A stretch of 64,000 nucleotides of DNA from Oreocharis arfaki (taxonomy: Eukaryota > Chordata > Aves > Passeriformes > Paramythiidae). The DNA is taken from positions 249,753 to 313,752 of the forward strand of contig VZRR01010913.1 in NCBI GenBank assembly GCA_013398015.1. Direction: 5' to 3'. Numbering within the stretch: the first letter of the stretch is position 1; each line of letters starts with the position of its first letter. Shown here one piece after another: positions 37,942-47,703 of this stretch. The notes beneath the pieces were generated by a model. It was not told the origin of the DNA. It did no database searches and saw nothing but the letters and a program-made list of their open reading frames with translations. Made by a program: the position numbers and the translations under genes.

Positions 37942-37947
37942 GGGGTC
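37942..37947. repeat. Target-site duplication, left copy (GGGGTC)
   Basis: Six bases identical to 38295-38300, directly flanking the TG...CA ends of the solo LTR. Six-base duplications are typical of alpharetrovirus and ERVK-like integrases. Confidence 0.85.
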
Positions 37948-38010
37948 TGTCGCGGATCGACACTAAGAATCAGGCATGGACGCAGGTTTCATACACACGC
38001 CAAGGTCTCA

Positions 38011-38035
38011 GGCCAGTGGGCAAAAAGCCCTGGCC
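38011..38035 (-). terminator. GC hairpin downstream of the LTR polyadenylation signal
   Basis: GGCCA and TGGCC arms plus GGGC and GCCC arms enclose an AAAAA loop on the plus strand (TTTTT on the transcribed strand), with a two-base bulge. It sits 5 bases beyond AATAAA in the direction of transcription, so it would be in R of the viral RNA and may help 3'-end formation. Role inferred from position only. Confidence 0.5.
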
Positions 38036-38039
38036 CTCG

Positions 38040-38045
38040 TTTATT
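38040..38045 (-). promoter_or_regulatory. AATAAA polyadenylation signal of the solo LTR
   Basis: The minus strand reads GAGAATAAACGAGGG. It is the only canonical signal in the LTR, placed roughly 90-100 bp from the U5 end, as usual for compact avian LTRs. Confidence 0.7.
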
Positions 38046-38243
38046 CTCTCACTTATACACATATGTACAGACAATCAACAATTGGATGAAGAGGTTAAGC
38101 CTCTCCAAATTGATAGGATATAAATTCAGTCCATCACCTTCCTCCGCCTCCGGAGAAGGAATGCAAAACAATTCTAAAAGTACAGCCTAGAAAAGATTCG
38201 TTACAAAAACATGGGCATTGTTTATCTTACAACTTATGAAAAA

Positions 38244-38284
38244 GTTTTTCACTGCTAATGTGAACAAGGCATGCAGTGAAAAAC
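38244..38284. repeat. Perfect 12-bp inverted repeat in U3 of the solo LTR
   Basis: GTTTTTCACTGC (38244-38255) and GCAGTGAAAAAC (38273-38284) are exact reverse complements separated by 17 bases. The pair begins 10 bases from the U3 end of the LTR. It could be a paired binding site for a DNA-binding protein or the mark of a duplication within U3. Confidence 0.85.
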
Positions 38285-38294
38285 CAGTGCAACA

Positions 38295-38300
38295 GGGGTC
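38295..38300. repeat. Target-site duplication, right copy (GGGGTC)
   Basis: Exact partner of 37942-37947. Confidence 0.85.
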
Positions 38301-38590
38301 TAGTACCTGTAAGGCTACTGGACATCCCTGGAAAGTGCTGTGTGAGCTTTTCTGTTTAGTACAAAGTGGTACTGCTCTGTGGGTGCAGCAGATGGTTATC
38401 CAGTGACAGTAAGTTGGTCATTGCCTGTAGAGATAAACAGATACTAACAGAGACTCACCAGTACAACTGGCTGCCTACAACAGCCCACTTGGGTGCAGCT
38501 TCAGCTGTTGAGAGACTTCAGCACCCTCATCAATGATGTTGCACAGTTATGGTCCTGGAAGAGGCACTGAAAAAAACGCATAGAAGGGCA

Positions 38591-38627
38591 GGATGGACGG
38601 ATGGATGGATCGATGGATGGACGGATA
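38591..38627. repeat. (GGAT)n microsatellite with GGAC/CGAT variants
   Basis: About nine 4-bp units, mostly GGAT, interrupted by GGAC and CGAT, ending at GGATAAGC. The interruptions suggest an old, slowed array. Confidence 0.85.
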
Positions 38628-38995
38628 AGCTTTTAAACAAAGAAAGATTGAATACTGCAGCTTGGAAGGAATTTACTCTAGCTTGATATGATGAAGATAT
38701 CTAAGGCCATGAAAAATATTTTTGTTCCTTGTCTCTTCCAATGCAAGTCTTAGAGGACAACAAATTAAACTGGCAAGTGACTGGTCCAGAAGAAAAAATA
38801 ATGAAGCATTTCTTATTTTGGGATTATGAAAAGCTGTGAAACTCTTTTCTGCAGGATTCAGGGATTTCTAATTGTTTGCTTTGGTTTATAGACCATTTGG
38901 AGATCTAAACAAGTGAAAAACATGATGGTTTTTTACATGCAAAGACATTATCTTCAACTAACAATGTTAGCTGGACCACAAACAGCTAAGATGCT

Positions 38996-39014
38996 GAGAG
39001 AGAGAGAGCGAGAG
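38996..39014. repeat. (GA)n microsatellite
   Basis: Nine to ten GA units with one GC interruption. Confidence 0.8.
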
Positions 39015-42000
39015 TATTCTGGGAAATTATCACCAAAGGCTTGCATTGCTTTTACGTTTTTTGATTGTTTTCCCTATTAACAACTAGCAGAGACAAGACA
39101 GTGGGCTGGATATACCATAGCTGTGACACGATTCAGATTTGTTCTGACTGATTTGATTCAGGATACTGATTCCTGCAGTCTTCATGGCACAGAAGGATGG
39201 CTGAGTCCAGAGTCAGTGTTTGGCTGAGCCCACAGCTGTATTTCAGCAGGGTGCAAAGAGGTGCAAATTACTCGGTGCTTGGGTGTGTGGGCAGAAGCAG
39301 TGATCTTCTACCAGGATATGGAGATAAAGCCTCACTGCTGAGATGACTAAGTTATTAGCACCCTAGATTCTGAAACGATTCTGATATAATCATGGTCTCT
39401 GTCTCAAATAATTCAGATAGCTTTTATAGTGTTTCACTCCTAGTTAGGTGAAAATTGTTCTCTCTGCACTTTGGGCTTCTTCAGTAGTTGCAGTGGCTGG
39501 CTGTGTTGGTGTGAGCATGAGGAAGCTGCTGCTGAGCTCTAGCAGCGGGAAGAAGTAGGCATTCATCTACTCACTGAAAAAAAGGTTTAAACTGCATTAT
39601 AGGTCTCCTAAGCTGGAAAGAGGAGAAGGAGTATTCTTCTTTCTTTCTTGTAAAACTGTTCTTCTAGAAGTTTCGTAGTGATATCATCTGAGTCTATCGA
39701 CAAGAGGCTTCTTGGAAGGCTGTAGTTTCTGACTGTGCAGGAGTCTGAGCTCTTGCATATAGTGCTCAATCCCTGTAACAAGTTAGAAGGTGTGGCAAAT
39801 AGGGGAACTCTTTCAAGTAAACATCTGACCGATAAACAGATATGGTTCCTATATATTTTGTTAATTTAATTTAGGATTTTTGGTGTGCGTTTAGTATCTG
39901 GCTGGCCTGAGTTTCATATGGGCTGAATTATTCACTGGCCTCTGCCTTGCATTACAAAGGAAGTTTTTGCTTCAGCTCGTGGAGGATCATTCAGAGAGTT
40001 CTCAGACAGACAAGAATAGAGGAAAGGCTCTAAACCAAGATAAAATAGGATAGGGGAGACTGGAGAACTAGCGACAAGGTAACTGTTGTCAGAAGAGTTC
40101 ATTCCTTACTAGGCTGATGTGTCTTGTTTTGTTAAATTCCTTTAGCGATAAACCAGAAACAGACTTCTCAAGACTCAACACGAAAGAACATCAGAAGGCT
40201 GGTATAGGCATACAGATGAAATATATTAAATGTACTATAAATTATATATTAAAATATGTCTTTATTTCCGGTAATTTCTTGGAGTAATTTTTCTTAGGCT
40301 AAATTTTTAAAACCTTTATTCAGGTGTTGCCAAGGTACTCTGAAAACCTAAGCATATCATGAGTTATTTTATGAAATAGTTAGGTCCCAGGAGGGGATTG
40401 TTTAGCCAAAATTCACCAGTCTGCACTGTGTGTTTTGAATAATAAATAAATGCATTTGTAAGGCTCCTTGCTTGGATAGACTCATGGACATTGACCATTG
40501 TGTTTTGACCTGCAATATAAGAAAGTCTCTTCCTTGGATCACCCCATTCAATTCTACCCTGTAGTCTCTTGTTATCTCTCTCTTTTTTCTTTTCTTTTCA
40601 TGTTTTTTATTTTTTTTTTTTTTTAATGACCAGAATATACAGATTTGTGTAATGTGGTAGGATTAGATGAAACTTATCCCCAAGAGACAGCTGCACTGAT
40701 TCTTTTTCTAATACAATCATTTACAAAAGTGCTAATGTGTCCTAGGAAACATGAAGGCACAGAACTGTTTTAGAAATTTTTCTACAGAATTCTAAGATTA
40801 TTTTTCCCTCTTTTTTTTTTTCTTTCCTGCTCAATATTTCAAGAACTATCTTTAGGCTGAACAGAAAGAAAAGATTTATTGACTGCAAGATTCATTAGAC
40901 TGTGAAATAGTCTCCTAAGGAAAGTTGATAGAAACGTTGAGATTTTAAAAGTAGCTTGTTGGGTGCAGGGGAACTCAAGCCTTGTAATGTACTGCATGAG
41001 ATAAGAAATGCGTAAGAAGAGAGAGGATGGACTAACTGGCTTGATAAGGCTATCTTTTGATGTGTAGTTTCTATAGATATTTCCCCAGAAACACTAGCAG
41101 TGCTAATTAACTGCTCATCTGCTTCACGTACTTATAGCTTACCAGCTCTAGTCAAATCCCATCTGTCACTTGAGGACAATTAAGTGGGCTGAGAAGCATC
41201 ATTTTGTGACTGCACCTGGCCAGGAGGAGATATTCCAGATGGATGGCATGGGAAGCAGGAAACACCTAGAAGAGGAAGGGGAGGAGACTGTCTTTTCAAT
41301 AGGCAGTTGCGAGTTGTTGTAAACCTGTTCATATAAAGCAAAAAAAAACCCCTCTTCTGGAGTGGCACCGATAGGAGCCCACAAAACTCATACATGTACT
41401 TCTGGTATCAGTGCAGGAGCTGTGTGGTTTTCTTCAGACTGCTGAGGTTCCTGTCCTCAATTTTGTATGACTTTTGACAGCGTAGACCATGGAAAATTGC
41501 AAGAGCTGACCAAAACCCAGTAAATGGCGTGAACAACATTGGAGATGAGGAAGAGATAATACAACTCATGTTATCAAGTGAGACCCAAAGCCTGGAATAA
41601 GGTTAGGGTTAGTGGTGCTGCAGCATAGTTATATGTGTCTTGGAGATCTTGGTTCTGCTTGGTACATGGTCCTGGGGAGTGCACAATTGCATTATTAAAT
41701 AACCAGCACCAAATTTTCAAAGTGTGTTCATTGCTTTCACTTTGTGCATTTTCATCCAGGCTGCTCTTGCTGTCGGCTGCCTGTGGCTTGCAATGTGGCC
41801 CTTTCATTTGAGTAAGAAAATACGTGACGGATAATTATATTTGTCCCTAAATATAATGTTTTCTCGAAACTCTTTGAACGGTGTCAGTGGCCCTTTAGAG
41901 GCCATTTTCAAAGCTTACAGCAGTATGCTCAGGTAATGAGGTAATGATAGTGCCTCAATTATATGCTGCAAGTGAGGACGAAGCCTTAAACTGCCATTCA

Positions 42001-42320
42001 GCTTTAGAATTACTGCTGTAATTTTAAAAGTATCTGCCCTCCTTTCTCTTTAAGCAAAATCATCCACCCCATTTGTCAAGATAATGACATCCATGGCCAA
42101 GCAGGGCCTCTCCTTCCAGGGATAGCTTCCTTCAGAGGGATGCCATTAACAGCCTCATTTTGTATCACCTGAATCCATACAGTTTTATTTATCTCATTTC
42201 AATTTTTTTTTTTGTTGGGCTGTTATTCACCATATCTGTCCATTTTGCATGACCAGCAGACTGAAAGAAGGGCAATTGTGCCATACCAGCCTTTTTGATG
42301 ATACTTTCCAGCAAAGATTT

Positions 42321-42366
42321 TACATATATATGTGCGTGTATATATATATATACACACAGAGAGAGA
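42321..42366. repeat. Compound (TA)n/(CA)n/(GA)n microsatellite
   Basis: ACATATATATGTGCGTG, then a TA run, then ACACACAGAGAGAGAC. Such compound dinucleotide arrays are length-variable and prone to assembly error, and an ambiguous base follows at 42400. Confidence 0.85.
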
Positions 42367-42399
42367 CAACCCAAACAGATTATAATCCTGCAAGGTTTT

Positions 42400-42400
42400 N
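42400..42400. other. Ambiguous base (N)
   Basis: A single N in AAGGTTTTNTAAAAATA, inside an AT homopolymer context just after a compound microsatellite. It is an assembly or base-call gap, the only one in the window. Confidence 0.97.
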
Positions 42401-43827
42401 TAAAAATAAATATGTAGAGATTTGCTGTAACTTTTTCTGGTAGAAGATTTTGCAATCCTGGCATGGTGATAAGTTGCAGCAGGTTCTGTGGTCCCTCCTG
42501 CCGGGGCTGCACTTGGTCCAGAAAGACACATCAGTAACTCTGTGGCAGATGGACCCTGCTTCCCCTCTGTGGGAGAACAGATGTCTGAGTTCTCTGCTCT
42601 TGCTTGCCCATCTCGCATGGGGAAAAGTTTTAAGTAAAAGCTCTTGTCTTTTGTAGAGTTGAGGGATCTGTTAGGTGGCTGTGAAGAAACAGGAAGTGAT
42701 ACTAAGTCTTGTTCACCATAAGCATTCAGAAATCATCACTCTGAACATCAGATGAGAGAGCTTAAATGTGGCATAATCCACCCTTTGTGGCACTGCCTGT
42801 TTTTGGGTCCCCTCTCCAGTTTCTCAACTATTGTGGACCATCATTTAAAAAATAAAAGATTATTTCCTATCTGCATGATTCTAGAACCCTGTGCTCCCGT
42901 GTGTCCATGGTCCCTGTGCCGCTGGATAAAGGGCTATTTGATATTATTTACTCTTTGTGCATTTCAAAATTAAGACAGTTTCTCAAAACAAGGTTGTGCA
43001 GGATTTTGTGGAGTTTGTTGTTCGATATTTCAAACCTCTTGGGTTTTGTGGGGTGTTTTGTTGTTTGGGTTTTTTTTTCTGTATGGTATTTAAAATAAAC
43101 TTTTTAAAATTGCTGTTTAAGTATTCTGACAGCCAGACTTGAGCATCAGTTTACCTGTTTGTTCAGGAAACCCATAACACGAAATGGATTCCTGCAGAGA
43201 GAGGAACTCACTTGCCTAACCCAGCCGATCAAGACAAGAAAGATGAAATAAATGCCAGAAACGTAACAGGTAGAAAAACAAATTAAAATGCTTTCATTCT
43301 TGCCTAAGCAAAAGGATTAGTGTAAAAAATATTGGAGAAAATTTTGAACAGATTTTTTTTTTAAATTGGGCTCTTCTCAATTTAAAAGACATGCCTGAAC
43401 AGATTTTTCTCAACCACAGAAGTCATCTCTTTCTAACCTGTACATCACTTTCCAGATTTAAAAATACTTTTTTCTTCTTCCGTCCTTCCCTGCTAATTTG
43501 AATCAGGCTCTAAGGTCTTTCATAGCCCTGCATGAGAATGTCGTACGTATTTTAACAATTTATTTTTAATTCTGTTCTCTCTCTAATACAGAGATTTTAT
43601 CAAAACAAAAATCACACTTTTGATGCCTATATCTGGCACAAGCACAGTCTGAGACAATGTAGGGAATAACAGGGAAGAATAATCAGGTGTACTTTGGCAT
43701 GCTAGGTACCCAGTTTCAAATGACTGTGATTACACTTTTCTCCCCTGTTACTTTTCTCACTAACCTAACACCAAGCACGTTTCCTTCAAAAAATACATTT
43801 TGAGCCTATCAGAGATAATAGGTTAAG
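42401..43827. other. Unique non-coding sequence, no gene seen
   Basis: Spacer containing short T-rich runs at 43050-43080 and 43350-43363. Open frames of 60-73 codons near 42.8-43.1 kb are overlapping and unrecognised. Confidence 0.5.
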
Positions 43828-44118
43828 GTCAGATTTTTCAAATGTGCTCAGCATACTGAATGCAGATGGGGTGCTAAGTGCCCAGGTGTTTTGTGGGTTG
43901 TTTTTTGTTTGGTTTTTTTTTTTTTCCTTAATGATCTCACAATAGGATTTATGGGCATAAAATGGCTTTGAAAATTCAGCTGCTATGTAAATGCTCAGGT
44001 CTGCAATAGCTGGCTCTTAACAGCCTTTTTTCATTTTAGAAAAAGCACTTTGGCTGTGGGATTTTCAGGTGTTCTCCCAAATGGCCAAATTCTGCTCTCA
44101 CTGGAATCAATGAAAATA
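43828..44118 (+). repeat. Possible ancient amniote interspersed repeat
   Basis: Two stretches, 43828-43890 (GTCAGATTTTTCAAATGTGC, TCAGCATACTGAATGCAG) and 44057-44118 (TGGGATTTTCAGGTG, GGCCAAATTCTGCTCTCACT, GGAATCAATGAAAAT), recall an old repeat common in turtles and crocodilians with phrases such as GATTTTCAAAGGTGC and CCAAATTCTG...TTGACTTCAATG. They are interrupted by a T-rich insertion at about 43890-43927. The match is by memory and weak. Confidence 0.3.
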
Positions 44119-47100
44119 ATTTTATCCTATTGATGTTATCAATCTTAAATAATGGTGTTTCTATCCTAAACCGATGCTATCTGATGTGGATTTTTGGTCC
44201 TGCTTGTCCTCTTTCCCCTTTGTCCATGGGTATATGTTTAGGAATAAACTTCACCTGAGCTCACAGACCGTCAGCACAGGTCCCAGCTGTTTGGTCCCAT
44301 GCTGTGGGAGGATCAGGCACATGTGATGCCCAGTGACTCCCACTGCCAAGACACGTACTAATTGTGGCTTTTCCTTAAACCTAAGCAAATATCTGGGGGT
44401 TAGAGGCCTGTGTAGGGGTGTTCCATGTGCATTCCTTTAGGACTGGAGAGGAGAAAAACACTTTCGTAGTGCAGCTGTGCTCAGCTATAGTGGATGAAGC
44501 ACTTAGTAAGGTAGGTATCAATGGTGAGCATGATTAATTATGTCTCAGAACTGTCTAAGTCTTTTCATTCATCCACAAAGGTCACCAGATGACAAGATAA
44601 TAGGTGAATGTCTGAATTAGAGGCCTCAAAAATGCGATCAAAGCACTGCTGGCCGTGGTTGTCATTGTGGATGAAAAACACAGGGGTCATTCAGTGTGCA
44701 AAAGCTCTTCATCTCTATTTTATCTTTGGATCCTTGCCTTATTTTTGCCCCACTGGTTTCACTTGGGAAAAACAATTCCATAAGAATTGCTTCCGAAACC
44801 TTTACCTACAGCTCAGGCACCGTGTAGCTCTACACTGTGGCCATTTCCCTTTAAATTGCTTGCTTTTTTCGTTGTGGAACAGTTTGTCCCTGGGACTGTT
44901 TTAGTACCACAGACACAGAAACGGACCAGTGAATAACTGATTCACTCTCTAAGATATCACGTATTTCACATTGTATCCATCTGTGCTATGATGATACCCT
45001 TCTTTATTTGATTATGTTCCCTGAACTCTCTAGATGCTAATTTAGGAAATTATTTGTTTGGCTTTTTTTAAACTTTTGTGTTGTCGTTATCACTATTATA
45101 TATAGAGACAATGAGCCTAAGGAGATATTTGGATTTGGGTTTTTTTTTCTCAATTTATGAAAAGATTTTTGTTTTTGACAGATGAACTTAGGGTAAAAGA
45201 AACCAGATCCTAGCACATCACTGCTTTTTGGTACTGTTATGGTAAATGAACACAAAATTCCTTGACTTATCACAAGCTAATACAAATCTGTGTTTTTTCT
45301 CCACCTCTTTTAACCTCCTATTTTCTTAGAGCATATGCTGAGGATGCCACCCGTAGCAAAGGATCAGTGTGCAGCATCTGTTGCAAATTATCCAACTGAG
45401 ATTGATTGATTTTCCAATTTATACATTTTACTGTCTTGGTTTAGATTTCAACCTAGACCTTAACTGAATTTCAATAATGACACATGCCAGACTTACATGC
45501 TAGAGAGCTCCTGAAATTCAATAAATCCAAAATTGGTAATTAATGGCTATTTAGGCACTGGTTGATCTTGCCCATATTTAGTAAACCTCTAGGAAACTAA
45601 TTAGGTTAAGACGTAAAGAACCCTTCTGAAATGTCTGTTGTGGATTAAGCTTCCCGGGGTGGCAGACACTGAAGCTTCCAACCTTTCTATGTTTGAAGGT
45701 ATCTAGTTCTGGAACTCCCTGTGCCTCTGACGTTTGCAGCAATCCTTCTAGGATTGTTTAAACAGGATTTATAGCCAAGCAGTCAACCAAACTAGCAGTA
45801 AAATTTCTTAAATTATTGTGCTAGGCAGTCTTCTAAGCTGTACTGAAAAAGTAATCACTTTCACTTATGAGTCTTGATTTATCGTTTCTGAAAGAAACCC
45901 TGTACTCTGGTAGCATTTTAGTCAACTTCTTTTTTTGTAGCAATAACTGCATTTTACCTAGATTTTTTCCTCTATTTCTGTTAGTATTTTCTGCTATTTG
46001 AAGGGAATCTCGTTCAGTTCAACAAAGTTACCAAGATAAAGAAGTAGGAAATCCAGCTGTGACCATATCATTTGGAGGAAGGGATGAAGGCTTGTTGATA
46101 GCCAAACAAGTGAATTGGATAGTTTTCCACATATCATTTGGAACACTGGGTACTTGACCAGCAAGATAATTTTCAAGTTTGAAATCTGTTTCTGTTCCTA
46201 ACGGAAATGTGAAAAAGTAATTTCTCACCACTTCTGTGAAATATTTGGAGAGAGACCAGAAAGGGAGATGCTAATGTGGGTAGCAAGAAGTCTAGCCATA
46301 CAAAGCAGCTGCAGAAAATTTAAAGCATCAGAACCCTTGTTTTGTTTGTTTCATTTTTTTTTTCTTTTTGTTTGTGTGTTTTGTTTCTGTGTACAATGAA
46401 AATTTAGAAATATGGAACTTACTTTCACAGACTACAGACTCTGTGTGTGATTTTTCTCTACCCAAAAGAGACAAGGTGGCCTGAGTGTAGAGCTTTCACT
46501 GCTATGTCATGAAACTGCAAAGCCCAATGAACAGGCAAGTGCAGTTTGTTTACAGAATTGTGGCACAGAAAGTCGTCACGGCTTTGAAACTGAGCCGAGA
46601 TCTGTACATTAGATAGCAGATCTGTGCAGCATTGTTGCGAACTGTAGTGCAAGAAATCAACTTTTTCCCTGAGATTACAGGTAATTTTTATGTTTCTGAC
46701 TTTCTGTTAAACAAGAAACCTGCTGTTTCAAGTTAATTCACAGTGAAAAGAAAAGCTTATCAACTGCGGGACCATTGAATCTGGGGAAAATTGGAGCCGT
46801 GTTGCAGGTGAATACCCAATCTCAGTTACTGGCTGCAGAGCCAGAGAAGCAGCTTTCCCAAAACACCAAGTCAGGAAAATAAGAGCTCTCACGTTGCAGG
46901 TGGTCTAGGTCTCAGCAACCACAGGAGTGAAGGGAAGTGAGAGGAGCACACGGCCAGGATTTCTCCCTCACTTTGCTCCTTGGGAACACGAGCACAGATG
47001 ACCGCTGTAACCACTAACTCACAGGGCAGAAAAGCCCTAGAGAGATGCCATCACCAATGCAACATGCTGCTGCCTCCCTTGCAACAGGTGCCTTGTTCTT

Positions 47101-47616
47101 TTAATTGTCTGCAGTTTATTGGGACCTAAGCCTTCCTTGATGCATTGCATTCCAGAAGGGGCTTTTGTTTCCTGCAGCACATGTTTTTTCTACATTGTCT
47201 TATTCTGCCCTGTCTATACCACGGTAAGCAAAGAGTAAATCCTTTTTAAGTGACTGCATGACAAGCAAAAGACAGACACTAGAGACACTGTCTGTTCTAT
47301 TCTTGTGGCTGAGAAGGGATTTAAGCTCTGTACAATGCGCCACAAAAGATTTCCTACAGTGGTTGGAGTTGCATTATTTGTAACCAGAAATAACTGTGAC
47401 AAAGACAGTTAAATTCTGCATCTGTTTTTGCCACCTAGATTCATGTTTTGTGATGAAGGCCAGGGAGAAAAAAGAGTCAGTCTAATGCCAATAGTGCTAT
47501 GTGTCATCCTTTTATAGTATCTATCTATAAACAGCGACCTTTATTGAATTGGAGAATTGTGATAAAGCAACAGAGAGTTGCTGTGAAATGTCTTTATATT
47601 TTTGGTTTCGATGGAG
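44119..47616. other. Unique non-coding sequence, no gene seen
   Basis: AT-rich spacer with T/G-rich runs at 45138-45150 and 46340-46385. A 98-codon frame at 44608-44904 has no recognisable domain. No repeat can be named. Confidence 0.5.
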
Positions 47617-47703
47617 GTTTTTTTGGTGTTTTTTTTTGTGGTGGTTTTTTTTTTGTTTTTTTGGGGGGATTTTTTTTGTTTTTTGTTGGTTTTTTTTTTC
47701 TGA
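47617..47703. repeat. T/G low-complexity tract
   Basis: Plus strand consists almost only of T and G (GGTTTTTTTGGTGTTTTTTTT and similar). It opens Phe/Gly-rich frames on the plus strand and Lys/Thr/Asn-rich frames on the minus strand; these are not genes. Confidence 0.9.

Larger units (their letters stand above)
37948..38294 (-). mobile_element. Solo LTR of an endogenous retrovirus (ERVK/alpharetrovirus-like group)
   Basis: A 347-bp segment starts TGTCGCGG and ends GTGCAACA on the plus strand. The ends form a short imperfect inverted repeat (TGTTGC versus TGTCGC), and the segment is bounded by an exact 6-bp duplication GGGGTC. Read on the minus strand it has U3 with a 12-bp hairpin close to its start, TATA-like TTTATATCC and TGTATAAG motifs, AATAAA (38045-38040), a GC hairpin just after it, and a U5 ending ATCCGCGACA. 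The order, short length and 6-bp duplication fit a compact avian class II LTR. No gag, pol or env sequence lies on either side, so the provirus was lost by recombination between its two LTRs. The exact duplication indicates a fairly young insertion. Confidence 0.88.
38301..42320. other. Unique non-coding sequence with microsatellites
   Basis: No gene recognised; open frames are sparse and there is none of 60 codons or more between about 38.4 and 41.2 kb. It contains GGAT and GA microsatellites (annotated) and a T/C tract at 40577-40624 ending in 14 T. Confidence 0.5.
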
